From Limosilactobacillus alvi (GTDB lineage: Bacteria > Bacillota > Bacilli > Lactobacillales > Lactobacillaceae): a stretch of DNA of 64,000 nucleotides. The position numbers and the translations under genes are program-made. Each line of letters begins with the position of its first letter. Position 1 is the first letter of the stretch. Under the pieces are notes generated by a model. That model saw only the letters and a list, made by a program, of their open reading frames with translations. It did no database searches and was not told the origin of the DNA. The DNA lies in contig NZ_JACJJQ010000004.1 in assembly GCF_016900115.1 (NCBI RefSeq), positions 1 to 64,000 of the forward strand, in the 5' to 3' direction. Below, one piece after another: positions 45,470 through 56,566 of this stretch.

Positions 45470-48373
45470 CTATTTCTGATCTTCGCGTTTCTTCGCAATT
45501 ACTAACCCAAGGGTTGCTACTAAGGATGCAAATCCAAGGCTCAGCATAGCCATTGAATTATCATTCCCCGTTTGTGGTAACCGGGCCATTTTAGTAGTTG
45601 CTGCTGGATCATTATTAGTAGCCGCAGTTGGCCTTAAAGCACCTTGTGCTGATTGACCACTGCTGTTTGGCTTAACTGGTGCGCCACTCGTTGGCTGACT
45701 TGGTGTCGGATTAACCGTTGGCTGATCCGGCTTGTTTGGTGTGGCTTGCTTGATGTAAGTGATCGTCACCACTTGATCAGCTGTTGTCGCATCCACCGTC
45801 ACAGCTTCAACCGCCCCATCGACTTTTGCGGTGTAACCCTCCAGTGTTGGAACATTGAAGGCTGGCCATTTAGCCGTTGTCCAGTCAGTTGCAGTTTGCT
45901 CCCCGGTGACTTGATCCGTTGTGACTTGACGAGTAATCGTCGCCGTTTGGGTAACCGTCTTGGTCGTTCCATCTGGGTTAATCACCGTGATCGTCCGGGT
46001 AACTGTCTTGGTTTCTGGCATAGTACTCTTGTGGTGCTTTAAATGAATAATGATTGGTTGATTACCGCTGGCCTTAAAGGTGTAGCTTGTGACCGCTTGG
46101 CTTGGGTCAACGAGATCATAACCACTTGGCGTTTGGTAACTTGGGGTAACCGTTTCACCAGTTTTGCCTGACAAGTTGGTAGTTTGAACGACCTTCCCCG
46201 TTTCATCATCCACGTATTGAATAGTTGTACTTTGGGTTTGACCAACATAGACAATCTGAGTTTGGGTATCTTCGGTTGCGCCATCGACCATTACGTGCGC
46301 GGTTGAACCCTTAACCACCATCGGTGTATAGCCTGGAATTACCGCTAAGTTGGTCAAATTAAACACTGGCCACTCAGCCGTGCTCCACGGCGTGAAGGTT
46401 TGTCCCCCGGTAACGTGGTCGGTCGTTACTCGCCGTGTGATCGTCGCCGTTTGGGTAACCGTTTGACTGGTACCATCCGGCTTTATGATCGTAATCGTCC
46501 GGGTAACCGTCTTTTCCTCTGGTACCGTGGTCATTTGGTGAGTTAAGTGGACGGTAATCGTCTGCCCATCATCGGACGTTAAGGTGTACTTCCCTGGTAG
46601 TTGCCCGACAACTTGATAACCACTTGGCACATCGTCCGGGATTGTAACCGTTTGACCGGCGACGCCTTGAACTGACGTGGTCTTAACTGTGGCTCCAGTG
46701 GTGTCATCAACGTACTTAACCGTGACCGTTTGGGGGTTAGCCGTGTAATTGATCGTTACCGTTTGGTCAGTTGTCGACCCGTCAACAGTCACTGCTGGCA
46801 CCGTAGTTTGACTTGGCGTGTAACCAGAAATTGTTGGTACCTTAAATTCAGTCCAGTTTGCGGAACTCCAGCCACTAGCCGTTTGCTTACCCGTGACCTT
46901 ATCGGTTGTGATTTGGCGGCCAATCGTCACGGCTTGCGTAATCGTCTTGGTCGTACCGTCTGGGTTATTAACCTTGATCGTCCGGGTAACCGTCTTCTTT
47001 TCCGAGGTCGCCACGGTCTGGTGCTTGAGGTAAACGTAGAAGGTCTGAATCGTCTTCGGATCGGTATCAAACTTATCCTGGGTTGGGTAAGTTGACTTTT
47101 GATCGTCAAGCAAGTAGCCCTTCGCTTGCAAGTCTGCTAAGGTCTGGGCATAGTTTGGATCGGTAATCGGTCCATTGAAGTTCCCACTCAAGTAACCACT
47201 CGTAGCTACTTGGCTTGGTTGCCCCTTGGCATCCAATTGATCTTCATCTAAGAAGTAAACAATTGCGGCCGGATCGGTAGCATACGTGATCGTCACCGTT
47301 TCATCTTGGCTATTGCCATCGACCGTGACCGGCGCAACCGTAAGCTGACTTGGCGTGTAACCCTTGAAGGTTGGCACTTCAAACTTCGCCCAGAGCGCTG
47401 TCGTCCACGGCGTGAAGGTTTGGTTGCCATTAACCGCATCGGTCGTAACTTGACGACTAATCGTAGCCTTTTGAGTGATCGTGGTGGTCGTCCCATCCGG
47501 ATTTTGTAACTTGATGGTCCGAGTAACCGTCTTCGTCTCTGGTACCGTACTCTTGTGGTGGGTCAAGTGAATGGTTAACCCTTGTTGACTAGCACTGGTA
47601 AAGGTGTAGTTACTTGGGAAGGTACCAACCAAATCATAACCAGCTGGCACTTCGTTTGGCACCGAAACCGTTGTAGCCGTGTCCCCATGGAGGTTCGTCA
47701 CGTGGACGGTCTTACCGGTTTCATCGTCGACGTAGGTTACCGTGGCGGTTTGGGGGTTAGCGCTGTAAGTGATGTTGATCTGTTCATCTGGCGTATCGCC
47801 CGTGACCGTCTTGGCCGCTACTTGACTGACCGTTGGCACGTAGCCATCAATCGTTGGGGTGGTAAATTTGTCCCAGGTTGCTGGTTGCCATGCGCCTGGG
47901 GTTTGCTTACCGGTAACTTCATCGGTATCAATCGTTCGCGTACTCGTGGCCGTTTGGGTCGTGGTTGTCTGCTTACCATCTGGCGTCGTGACCGTAATCG
48001 TCCGGGTAACCGTCTTTTGGTCCGGTGTCGTCGTGTGATGGTGCTTCAAGTGAACCACGATTGGTTGATTACCACTAGCCTTAAAGGTGTAACTAGCTTC
48101 CTTCCCGCTGACATATTCATAGTTAGCCGGAATATTGTATTCTGGCGTAACGGTTTGGTCCGTCTTCCCGCGTAAGGTGGTTAGCTCACCCACTTGTTGG
48201 CCACCATTATCGTCGTCGACATATTGGATCGTGGTCGATTGCGGGTTAGCCGTGTAGGTAATCGTAACTTGGCTGTCCTTAGTATCAGGAGTAATTGATC
48301 CTGCATCAACCGTCTTAACACTAGCCGTGTAACCTGGAATAACCGGGGCGTCATACTTTGACCAGTTTGCCAC
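45470..48373 (-). CDS. Adhesin fragment 3: C-terminal MUB modules and LPQTG anchor
   Basis: A 967-residue open frame, in the same frame as the fragment ending at 48455, so it is only the continuation beyond the stop. It holds the last five MUB modules (TVTRTI blocks), a Pro/Thr wall-spanning region (NKPDQPTVNPTPSQPTSG), LPQTG at 45566-45580, a membrane segment and a KKRED tail. There is no RBS before its first ATG, so independent translation is unlikely. Confidence 0.8.
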   Translation of the reverse strand: MANWSKYDAPVIPGYTASVKTVDAGSITPDTKDSQVTITYTANPQSTTIQYVDDDNGGQQVGELTTLRGKTDQTVTPEYNIPANYEYVSGKEASYTFKASGNQPIVVHLKHHHTTTPDQKTVTRTITVTTPDGKQTTTTQTATSTRTIDTDEVTGKQTPGAWQPATWDKFTTPTIDGYVPTVSQVAAKTVTGDTPDEQINITYSANPQTATVTYVDDETGKTVHVTNLHGDTATTVSVPNEVPAGYDLVGTFPSNYTFTSASQQGLTIHLTHHKSTVPETKTVTRTIKLQNPDGTTTTITQKATISRQVTTDAVNGNQTFTPWTTALWAKFEVPTFKGYTPSQLTVAPVTVDGNSQDETVTITYATDPAAIVYFLDEDQLDAKGQPSQVATSGYLSGNFNGPITDPNYAQTLADLQAKGYLLDDQKSTYPTQDKFDTDPKTIQTFYVYLKHQTVATSEKKTVTRTIKVNNPDGTTKTITQAVTIGRQITTDKVTGKQTASGWSSANWTEFKVPTISGYTPSQTTVPAVTVDGSTTDQTVTINYTANPQTVTVKYVDDTTGATVKTTSVQGVAGQTVTIPDDVPSGYQVVGQLPGKYTLTSDDGQTITVHLTHQMTTVPEEKTVTRTITIIKPDGTSQTVTQTATITRRVTTDHVTGGQTFTPWSTAEWPVFNLTNLAVIPGYTPMVVKGSTAHVMVDGATEDTQTQIVYVGQTQSTTIQYVDDETGKVVQTTNLSGKTGETVTPSYQTPSGYDLVDPSQAVTSYTFKASGNQPIIIHLKHHKSTMPETKTVTRTITVINPDGTTKTVTQTATITRQVTTDQVTGEQTATDWTTAKWPAFNVPTLEGYTAKVDGAVEAVTVDATTADQVVTITYIKQATPNKPDQPTVNPTPSQPTSGAPVKPNSSGQSAQGALRPTAATNNDPAATTKMARLPQTGNDNSMAMLSLGFASLVATLGLVIAKKREDQK
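45566..45580 (-). other. LPQTG sortase sorting signal
   Basis: LPQTGN followed by about 20 hydrophobic residues (MAMLSLGFASLVATLGLVIA) and KKREDQK: a complete class A sortase substrate signal. Confidence 0.9.
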
Positions 48374-48454
48374 ACTCCAATCACCATACTTCGTCGTCTT
48401 AGTAACTTCATCGGTATCAGTTGACCGCTTAATCGTCCCGGTTTGGGTAATTAT

Positions 48455-51400
48455 TTAGCTCTTGCCGTCCGGTGTTGTAACCGTGATTGTCCGTGTTGCT
48501 TGGTGGGTTTCACTCCCTTGATCGTGCTTGTGAACTAAGTGTACGGTGATTGTGTCCGGCCCACCCGGTGTAAAGGTATGGCTATCAGGAACGGTACTTC
48601 CGTCAGCTAATTGGTAACCAGCTGGAATTTCGTTTGTAACTGGGACCGTCTGATCGGTCTTCCCACTTAATGGTGTCGTATGGACAATTTTACCGTGATC
48701 GTCATCATCAACATAGTTAATCGTAGCCTTTTGCGAGTTAGCCGTGTAGGTGATATCAACGGTTTGATCCGTATCGCTACCCGTAACCGTTGCCTCACCA
48801 ACGCTAGCTTGACTTGGCGTGTAGCCAGGTATGTTAGCTGGCGTATATGCATTCCATGTTCCGGTTGTCCAGTTACTGTAAGTTACTTTACCAGTTACTT
48901 CATCGACCGTCGCCGTTCGGGTTAAGTGGACCGTTTGTGTCTTAGTCGTCTTTGTACCATCCGGTTTCGTGACGTTAATCGTCCGGGTAATCGTCTTATT
49001 CAAGTCACTTTCACTAACTCCACTTGGGAAGTTCTTCCCTGGGTTATCTGGTAACTTGTCGCTTGGCGTCTTGGGATCATCTGGTTGGACTGTAACTTGA
49101 CCGTGTTGAACCTTTACCGTAACCGTTGGAATTCCATCGGCAGTGGCCGTGGTCGTTGTTGGAATCGTTTGTCCTAGCACTTCGACCCAACCGGCTGGGA
49201 TTTGTGGCGTCACATTCACGGTACTATCCGTCTTCCCGTTTAATGGCGTATTACCAATTTCGCTGCCGTCTGGATCAACGTAGCTAATCTTCCCAGTTTG
49301 GTCATTTGGCGTGTAGGTGATATCAACGGTTTGATCCGTATCGCTATCCTTAACCGTTGCTTCATCAACGCTAGCTTGACTTGGCGTGTAGCCTGGTACT
49401 TTTGGTACTGAAACTTCATCCCAAGTACCCGTATTCCATTCGCCATTAGTCGTCTTGTTGGTTACCAAGTCCGTATCCGTTGACCGGGTTAAGTTAACCT
49501 GCTGACTCGTCGTAGTTGTCTTCCCTGTCTTCGGATCAGTAATGTTGACCGTCCGGGTGATTGTCTTCGTTTCCGTACCAGTCTTATGCTGGTGCTTCAA
49601 GTGAACCACGATTGGTTGGTTACCGCTAGCCTTAAAGGTGTAACTAGCTTCCTTCCCACTGACATATTCATAATTAGCCGGAATATTGTATTCAGGTGTA
49701 ACGGTTTGGTTGGTTACCCCATTTAGGTCAGTTGTGGTAACTATCTTGCCATTATCGTCATCATCCACGTATTGGACTTGAATAGTTTGCTTATCCGGAG
49801 TGTAGGTAACCGTTACTATTGTATTCTGCTGCTCCGGACGCGTTACTTCAGCTACCGTAGCAGTATCTGGAGTGTAACCCGCTACCGTTGGACTAGTAAC
49901 TGCCGGATAAGTGTTAGTTGTCGTCCAATCAGTATTGTTAACGACTTCGCCAGTGACCTTGTCGGCCGTCAATTCTCGGGTCCAGTGAGCATTTTGAGTT
50001 TGAGTACTTAGACCTAGGCTCGTCCCATCACTAGCTACATAGTTAATTGTCCGCGTGAAATCAGCGCTAACAATACCGTTCTCATCCGTCCAAACTGGGG
50101 CGTCATCCCGATCATCGTTTTCATTGATCTTAGTCTTGCCATCAACCTGCTGGTTCGTTGTTACCTTTTCCGTTCCGTGGTGCAAGGTAACGATGTAAGT
50201 CTTCCCATCGTTTTCTACGGTGTATTGTGTTTGGTTAGCAGAGGTGAATTCGTCATCGCTATCTTGCCTAAGGACGTAGCCTTCGTTGAAAAGTTTAGCT
50301 ATTTCATCCTTAGTAGAGTAGTTAATATCTGTTCCAAAATTACCACTCAAGGTATCCGTCTTCAACGTAGCTTTACTTGGATCCTTAGCATCAGCGTCGA
50401 CATACCTTACCGTAATCGTCTCCGCATTTGGTGCGTAGATAACCTCCGTATCGGTTGTGGCATTCGTTGGCGTAATGATTCCGGTCGTATTATTACCAGT
50501 TCCACTCGTTGTGACTCCATCCCCACTGACTACGTGGTAACCCGGAATCGTTGGTAAAGTTTCGTTTTTGGCAACCTTAGTTGGATCAGCCGAATCATTC
50601 TTGTAGTTTTGTGGATCCACAAGATGCTTACCATTAGCGTCAACCGGAATAATCCGGCCGACAGCAGTGTAGGTCACCGTTTGGCTAACCGCCTTTGGGT
50701 TCCCATTTTCATCTAGATTATCAGCATCAGCGCTTGCTGTGATCGCTGGGACAGTTGCTTTATCAGCCACGTAGCCAGTTACCGGTGTTACCGGTACGCT
50801 AGCAAAGTCATGACTTCCAGTCCATGGACCAACATTCTGAACTTTGCCCGTTACAGCATCAACTGTCAATTGGCGCGTAAAGGCCCCTGAAACTGTTTCA
50901 GACTTTTCTGCCGGTGTTTGATCTCCAGCGCCTTGGTAGGTAATCGTCCGTTTTGCATCGTAGGTAAGCTGGTATTGTTGCTTATTCGTTGGATCTGTAT
51001 AGATGGTATCAGTTGGGGTAACAGTGATCGTCTTAGTTCCATGCTTCAAGTGAATATCAACATATTGAACCCCTCTATCCGCATCACCTGTGTTATCTGT
51101 TTTATCGTAGTTCTTCGGGATATCCCCGGTTGAAACTAGGACGTAACCCTTACCTTTATAGTATTTAATTAAAGCATCAACATTTGCCTTAACATCATCA
51201 GGAACAGTTTCATCCGTCTTTCCTGAGAAGTTAGTCTGATCACCAGACTGACCGGCACCAAGGTCGGTCTTACTATCTGGATCAGTTGTGTCATCAAAGA
51301 CCCGGATTTGGAGCTTTTGTGAGTCAGCTTGGTAAGTGATGTTAATAGTTTGATTCGAATCACTTTCACTGACTTGATCATTGGCACTAATCGTTGCACT

Positions 51401-54400
51401 ATCAGCTACTTTACCATCAATAACCGGCGTGTAACCAGCATGGGTTGGCCCGGTGTAGTTTGGCCAAGTTCCGTGAGTCGTATTAGTTCCCTTTACCACC
51501 CATGGAGTATACGTGACTTTTCCCGTCACAGCATCAACCGTAGCTGTCCGGGTAAACTTCACTTCTTGTTCAGTCGTCGTAGTTGCCCCATCCGGATTCG
51601 TGACCTTAATCGTCCGCGTCACCGTGTGGTTCAAGTCAGTTTCTGTTACCCCAGCTGGGTACTTTTGGTTCGTCCCATCAATCGTATCAGCAGTTGTCTT
51701 TGGATCGTTTGGCGTAACCGTGACCTTCTTGTGGGTAACCACAATCGTTACCGTTTGACCTTTACTATCATCATGGTCATAGTTTTCTGGAATGGTCCCT
51801 TTATCAATGACGTCGTAACCCTTGTCCTTCAATTGTTGGATAAGCTTATCCCGGTTGATAGCAACGTCCGTTGATACGTTTTCATCGGAGACCCCAGAGA
51901 AGCTAGTTTCGTCTCCGTAATCAGAAACATCGACGTCCGTATTCGTGGTATCGTCGTGAACCACAATGGTTAAATCTTGTTTGTTAGGCGTGTAGGTCAC
52001 CGTTTCAGGGTGCTCACTCGTCACCTTATCTAAAGTTACGGTGTAAGTTTGATCACCTTTAGCAGTCGCAGCACTTGCTGGGTCAGCCGTGTAACCTGCC
52101 TTCTTTGGTAAGGTCGTTTGACCCGGAAGCGTAACCGTGTACTGGTTGCTACCACCGTTAGTAACGGTTGAAATCCTAGTGACCGTATAACTCTTGCCAT
52201 TACTGTCCATAGCGGTGTAATCACTTGCATCCTTTGTTACGTCATCGATCGTTGCTGTGACCGTAACTGTTACTGTGGTTGGTTTTTCTACTTGAATTGG
52301 GTTGCCATCGGCATCCTTAGTCTTTGTGACATAGTTAATCGTCCGGGTAACAGTTTGACTTTGTTGGTGAGTATTGTGAATTAAATGAATATCAATGTAT
52401 TGGACATCATTGTCATCGGTATTGTACGTCCCCGTTGTCGTAGGCTTTGGGTACTTCGGATCAAGAATATATCCTTTGCCTTCATAGTACTTTTCGAGCG
52501 CACTAACCGAGGTAGATTCATCAAAACTGGTATTTGTCTTTCCAGTGTAGTCAACTTTTTGTCCGGAATCTCCTGCCCCGATGTTCTTAGTTGCATCTAC
52601 CGTGTCATCGAAGACTCGGATTTGGAGCTTTTGATCATTAGGCGTGTAATTTACCGTTTCACTTAAACTTACTGAAGTTGTACTAAAAGTTTGGTTAGTG
52701 ACGGTCTCTGCTTTTTGAGCAGTCGCCACTTGATCACTATTAGCAGTGTAACCAGCTTTACTTGGAACGGTAGTATTCCCGGCAACATCAAGGGAGTAAG
52801 TGTTATTTTTACCCTTCGTTACTGAAACGGTATTTCCTTGAGCGTCCTTAGCAGTATAACTCAAAACATCCCCCGTAACCTTATCAATAACAGCATTAAC
52901 CGTCACCGTATTAGTATAAGGATCACTAACTGAATTATGCGTCCCATCTGCTTCGGTCGTTTGGTAATTAATCGTCCGGGTTATCGTCTGGGTTTGGGTT
53001 TCAGTATCATGGATTAACCGGATGGTGATAATCTGCGGAGTACTATCCGTAGTTCCGGTATTAATTGTAGTATCGTACTTAGTTGGTACGATTGGTTGAA
53101 TTTCCTTTCCGGAACTATCAACTTGTAGCTTATAACCAAGACTTTGATAGTACTTAATCAAGTTTTGAACGCTATCATTAACCGTTGTTGGCACATCTTG
53201 ATCGTAGCTCCCCATAAAGTCAGTCTTCTGCTTAGTTGCACTAGTATCTAACGGACTTTGATCGTTTGGATCAATAGTTTCATCAAAGACTTGGATCTTG
53301 ATTTCTTCTGGGTCCAAAGCATAGTAAATCGTATTTTGGATATTAGATTCAATATGAGTTGATCCGTCACTATTGAAGTGCAATTTTACTGGAACGCTCT
53401 CTTCAGCATTAGCTACTTCATCCGCAGACTTAGCGTTCCAGTGATACCCTGTCTCTGTCGGGATTTTATCTGCTGAGATTCCAGGGAAATGCAGCGTTGC
53501 TACCCCATCAGAATCAATTGTCACAATATCAGTATTATCAGTAGATATGACTTTTCCTGTTACCTTATCAATTGTGGCAGTCACACCATATGAGGTATAT
53601 TGCAAGTCTGCAAAAGTACTCTCATCGGTCTTCTTAAAGTACCAATCCCTAGTAACATAGTCAGTTGCCTGATAAGTTCCGTGTTCCAGGTACAGATAAA
53701 AAGTATTACTACTATCACTATCTTGGTAAGTAACCCCGTTTTTATACGGTTGCTTCTCATACTTGGAAAGTACATAGCCTAAGCCCTCATAGTACTTTAC
53801 GATGGCATCAACCGAATCACCATTAGCGGACATAAAGTTAATTTCACTACCAAAGTCCCCATGGCTAGTAACGGTTTCTAAAGTAGTGTAATTATTTGTC
53901 ACATCCACAAAATTAATGTTAGCGTTTTCGGTCTTTGGACTATAGGTAACAGTACCCTCAATCGACTCACTTCCATCTGCTGTGAAGGTGATCTTTTCAG
54001 TAGTCGCTGCTTTAGCCTTCGTAACATCATCAGAATTAGCCATATATCCCGTAACGTCTGGAACACTGGTTACACCAGGAATTGTGAGAGAAATGGTTCC
54101 ATCATCATTCACAGTAACATCATAGGTCTTAGTTGAATCACTACTATCAGTTGCCGTATAAGTTGCCTTTCCAGTAACCTTATCAGTCTTCTTTACTATA
54201 TTAATGGTACTGGTCGTATCATCTGCAAGCTTAGTTCCATCAGCTTTTTGATAATGGGTCGTCCGCGTAATTGTTTCAGTCTGCGTTTCCGTCTTGTGGC
54301 CAAGAACGTAAGTTACAGTAAGACCATCCTCACTAACACTCATCGGACTATCGGTACTTACCTTACCCATCGAAACTGACTCTGGCATCGTATAATTTTG

Positions 54401-56566
54401 ATCCAACAGTTTTTGTAACGTTGCCCGGTCGCTCTCGTTTAGGCTAGCTAAATCAACTGGAAAGTCTCTCTCACTCGGAGTATCGACCCCGTCGTTGTAA
54501 GTTTTGGTCCCAGTTAAAGCGATTGTCTGAACCTTACCATTGGCATCTGTATATTGAACCTGAGTTTTTAGGGTACTTTGCCCGGCAACTTTCAAAGTCC
54601 CCTTTCCGGAAATACCAGTGGTACTGTTATTGGTATCGAAATACCGAGCATTAAAAGTAAAGGTCTTATTCGCTTGGTTTTGAACATCAACCACCTTTAC
54701 CGGGATCGATACTAACCCCATATTTTGCCCAGCTGGTAAACCAGTCCCGAATAAGGCCAAGCCCTTCACTTTTGACCAATCCGTGATTTGACTAGCATCT
54801 ACGTAATTATCAGTCTCATTACTTGCCAAATCAGGGTCCTGCAAAGTATATTTCACCGTTACACCATTTGGCAAGCCGGTTACTGCACCAGTCATGATAA
54901 TGCCATCAGGGATTTTGCCCTTATATACAAAGCTACCCATAGCACCTACTTTTTGATCATTAGTAATGTTCATCCCCAAGGTAGCCGTTCCATCGCCATG
55001 GTCATTTAAGGTATCATCAGCGACCACAAAACCATTTTCAACTACCCCGGCACTTGGCTTAATCATACTTAAAGACGTAATTGTCCACGTACGAGCTCCT
55101 TCGTAACCCCAGTGACTATCAAGTTGGGTGGCACTATCTTGCCCAAGGTATTGATTATCACTAGTAGCTACTGTCATCCCATCAAATTGGACTCCTGGAC
55201 TATAAATATATCCTTTAACCGTATAAGTCCCGGCAGGTGTATCTTGACCAGCTGAGGCCACAATCGCAGTATTAGCACCCCACTTTGGGTTAAGAATAAA
55301 ACCAGTTCCGGTAAAGTCTAATTTAACAACTTGTTGCCCATTTACCATTGACGTTGTAATTTTTGGGGTATAGTTTGCGTCACCATCCGTCCATTTTGCT
55401 TGATAATTTTTATAGAAGAATCCCTTTGGCAAAACATAGTAAATCACTGGATCCGTAATATCGGCTTGGGCTCCACGATTTGTATATTGACCAATTCTAA
55501 ATTCATTAATGGACTGATACGAATAAGCATAAACCCCTTCTTTAGTCGTTGGGGTAGTGTCAATAATCTGTTGAGCTAGAGATAAACTACCTTCACCACC
55601 ATCCATCGTTTTAATTTCACCGCTAATTGAAGTTTCATCCCCAGCCTTAGCGGTACTATTAACTTGACCCGGCAAACTAAACTTATAAGTTTCACCTGGA
55701 TTTAACGTTGGTAGCGTAAAGATAATCTTACTGATATTTTTAGCCGGCAAACTACTAATCGGTGTCGTTGCGTAGTCATAGGTTGCTTCAGAACCATCCG
55801 CGTAAGTAATGGTGTACTTCAGGTTATCTGGGAGCTTTGCGTCATCGCCGAAAGTTTCCCGACTTACAATTAAAGTATTGGCAGGTACGTCAAACTGACT
55901 CGGAATCGTAATCGTAAAAGTTGGATTATCGACTTCCGCTACCCCTTGATTATTAATTCCAAACGATCCCAGCGTTTTATGTTTATCGTTGTGTAGTTGG
56001 ATTGTATGTTCAGTCGTCCCGTTGTCAACATACCCTCCAGAGATCACTAAATCACCAGCTTGAGCCTTTTCGCTCGTCGCAAACGTTTCACTTACAGGTT
56101 GACTAGTAGCCGTACTGTAGCTTTCTTGATTTGAACCAAATTTCGCATTGAAGGAAGTATTTGCACTAGCCGTAACCGTCCCGGTTTGACCGACATAATG
56201 TCCCACAAAGTCAAAAGCTAATGGATTCCTCGTAAAGTATTTAGTGACAAAGGTAGTCGATGGATTATTAAAGGTAACTTTAATCGTCTGCCCATCAGTT
56301 GTATAGGAGTAATTACCACTCCCCCAAAGGCTATCCATTTTAGCCTTCGTCAGCGAATCATTTAAGACAAAGCCAGCTGGCATTGGAATATCGACCGTAA
56401 TTGGGTTTGTCCCCGCAAGGGAGAGGAAACGACTATCATTGCTTCCCGGTAAGCCTTTAATTTGGGCTTGATATTCATAGTCAACATTATTAACAATTGA
56501 AGTTTTTGACGAAGCCGTTACCCGTTTAACCTCAACTGTAGGATGGATTGTATTGTCAACCGTCAC
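48455..56566 (-). CDS. Adhesin fragment 2: non-repetitive region and MUB modules
   Basis: An open frame of about 2,700 residues. The first 850 residues or so lack repeats and probably form the distal binding domain (isopeptide- or SdrG-like beta-sandwiches would fit but are not demonstrated). About ten MUB modules follow, the N-terminal ones more diverged than the C-terminal ones. It has no RBS at its GTG and reads back in frame to 56850. It ends at a TAA within a module (PDGKS-stop), where other modules have a charged or polar residue. Confidence 0.8.
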   Translation of the reverse strand: MTVDNTIHPTVEVKRVTASSKTSIVNNVDYEYQAQIKGLPGSNDSRFLSLAGTNPITVDIPMPAGFVLNDSLTKAKMDSLWGSGNYSYTTDGQTIKVTFNNPSTTFVTKYFTRNPLAFDFVGHYVGQTGTVTASANTSFNAKFGSNQESYSTATSQPVSETFATSEKAQAGDLVISGGYVDNGTTEHTIQLHNDKHKTLGSFGINNQGVAEVDNPTFTITIPSQFDVPANTLIVSRETFGDDAKLPDNLKYTITYADGSEATYDYATTPISSLPAKNISKIIFTLPTLNPGETYKFSLPGQVNSTAKAGDETSISGEIKTMDGGEGSLSLAQQIIDTTPTTKEGVYAYSYQSINEFRIGQYTNRGAQADITDPVIYYVLPKGFFYKNYQAKWTDGDANYTPKITTSMVNGQQVVKLDFTGTGFILNPKWGANTAIVASAGQDTPAGTYTVKGYIYSPGVQFDGMTVATSDNQYLGQDSATQLDSHWGYEGARTWTITSLSMIKPSAGVVENGFVVADDTLNDHGDGTATLGMNITNDQKVGAMGSFVYKGKIPDGIIMTGAVTGLPNGVTVKYTLQDPDLASNETDNYVDASQITDWSKVKGLALFGTGLPAGQNMGLVSIPVKVVDVQNQANKTFTFNARYFDTNNSTTGISGKGTLKVAGQSTLKTQVQYTDANGKVQTIALTGTKTYNDGVDTPSERDFPVDLASLNESDRATLQKLLDQNYTMPESVSMGKVSTDSPMSVSEDGLTVTYVLGHKTETQTETITRTTHYQKADGTKLADDTTSTINIVKKTDKVTGKATYTATDSSDSTKTYDVTVNDDGTISLTIPGVTSVPDVTGYMANSDDVTKAKAATTEKITFTADGSESIEGTVTYSPKTENANINFVDVTNNYTTLETVTSHGDFGSEINFMSANGDSVDAIVKYYEGLGYVLSKYEKQPYKNGVTYQDSDSSNTFYLYLEHGTYQATDYVTRDWYFKKTDESTFADLQYTSYGVTATIDKVTGKVISTDNTDIVTIDSDGVATLHFPGISADKIPTETGYHWNAKSADEVANAEESVPVKLHFNSDGSTHIESNIQNTIYYALDPEEIKIQVFDETIDPNDQSPLDTSATKQKTDFMGSYDQDVPTTVNDSVQNLIKYYQSLGYKLQVDSSGKEIQPIVPTKYDTTINTGTTDSTPQIITIRLIHDTETQTQTITRTINYQTTEADGTHNSVSDPYTNTVTVNAVIDKVTGDVLSYTAKDAQGNTVSVTKGKNNTYSLDVAGNTTVPSKAGYTANSDQVATAQKAETVTNQTFSTTSVSLSETVNYTPNDQKLQIRVFDDTVDATKNIGAGDSGQKVDYTGKTNTSFDESTSVSALEKYYEGKGYILDPKYPKPTTTGTYNTDDNDVQYIDIHLIHNTHQQSQTVTRTINYVTKTKDADGNPIQVEKPTTVTVTVTATIDDVTKDASDYTAMDSNGKSYTVTRISTVTNGGSNQYTVTLPGQTTLPKKAGYTADPASAATAKGDQTYTVTLDKVTSEHPETVTYTPNKQDLTIVVHDDTTNTDVDVSDYGDETSFSGVSDENVSTDVAINRDKLIQQLKDKGYDVIDKGTIPENYDHDDSKGQTVTIVVTHKKVTVTPNDPKTTADTIDGTNQKYPAGVTETDLNHTVTRTIKVTNPDGATTTTEQEVKFTRTATVDAVTGKVTYTPWVVKGTNTTHGTWPNYTGPTHAGYTPVIDGKVADSATISANDQVSESDSNQTINITYQADSQKLQIRVFDDTTDPDSKTDLGAGQSGDQTNFSGKTDETVPDDVKANVDALIKYYKGKGYVLVSTGDIPKNYDKTDNTGDADRGVQYVDIHLKHGTKTITVTPTDTIYTDPTNKQQYQLTYDAKRTITYQGAGDQTPAEKSETVSGAFTRQLTVDAVTGKVQNVGPWTGSHDFASVPVTPVTGYVADKATVPAITASADADNLDENGNPKAVSQTVTYTAVGRIIPVDANGKHLVDPQNYKNDSADPTKVAKNETLPTIPGYHVVSGDGVTTSGTGNNTTGIITPTNATTDTEVIYAPNAETITVRYVDADAKDPSKATLKTDTLSGNFGTDINYSTKDEIAKLFNEGYVLRQDSDDEFTSANQTQYTVENDGKTYIVTLHHGTEKVTTNQQVDGKTKINENDDRDDAPVWTDENGIVSADFTRTINYVASDGTSLGLSTQTQNAHWTRELTADKVTGEVVNNTDWTTTNTYPAVTSPTVAGYTPDTATVAEVTRPEQQNTIVTVTYTPDKQTIQVQYVDDDDNGKIVTTTDLNGVTNQTVTPEYNIPANYEYVSGKEASYTFKASGNQPIVVHLKHQHKTGTETKTITRTVNITDPKTGKTTTTSQQVNLTRSTDTDLVTNKTTNGEWNTGTWDEVSVPKVPGYTPSQASVDEATVKDSDTDQTVDITYTPNDQTGKISYVDPDGSEIGNTPLNGKTDSTVNVTPQIPAGWVEVLGQTIPTTTTATADGIPTVTVKVQHGQVTVQPDDPKTPSDKLPDNPGKNFPSGVSESDLNKTITRTINVTKPDGTKTTKTQTVHLTRTATVDEVTGKVTYSNWTTGTWNAYTPANIPGYTPSQASVGEATVTGSDTDQTVDITYTANSQKATINYVDDDDHGKIVHTTPLSGKTDQTVPVTNEIPAGYQLADGSTVPDSHTFTPGGPDTITVHLVHKHDQGSETHQATRTITVTTPDGKS

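Noticed and set aside
47582-48175. 197-codon plus-strand open frame in the adhesin
   Set aside because: It lies opposite the adhesin modules, has an amino-acid composition typical of a reversed Thr/Val-rich sequence (Trp, Arg, Cys-rich), no RBS and no recognisable domain.
51329-51874. 181-codon plus-strand frame in the adhesin
   Set aside because: Antisense shadow of MUB modules; no start signals or family match.
45700-54300. CRISPR-like repeated array
   Set aside because: Repeats are long, in frame and code for MUB modules; there are no short identical direct repeats with unique spacers.
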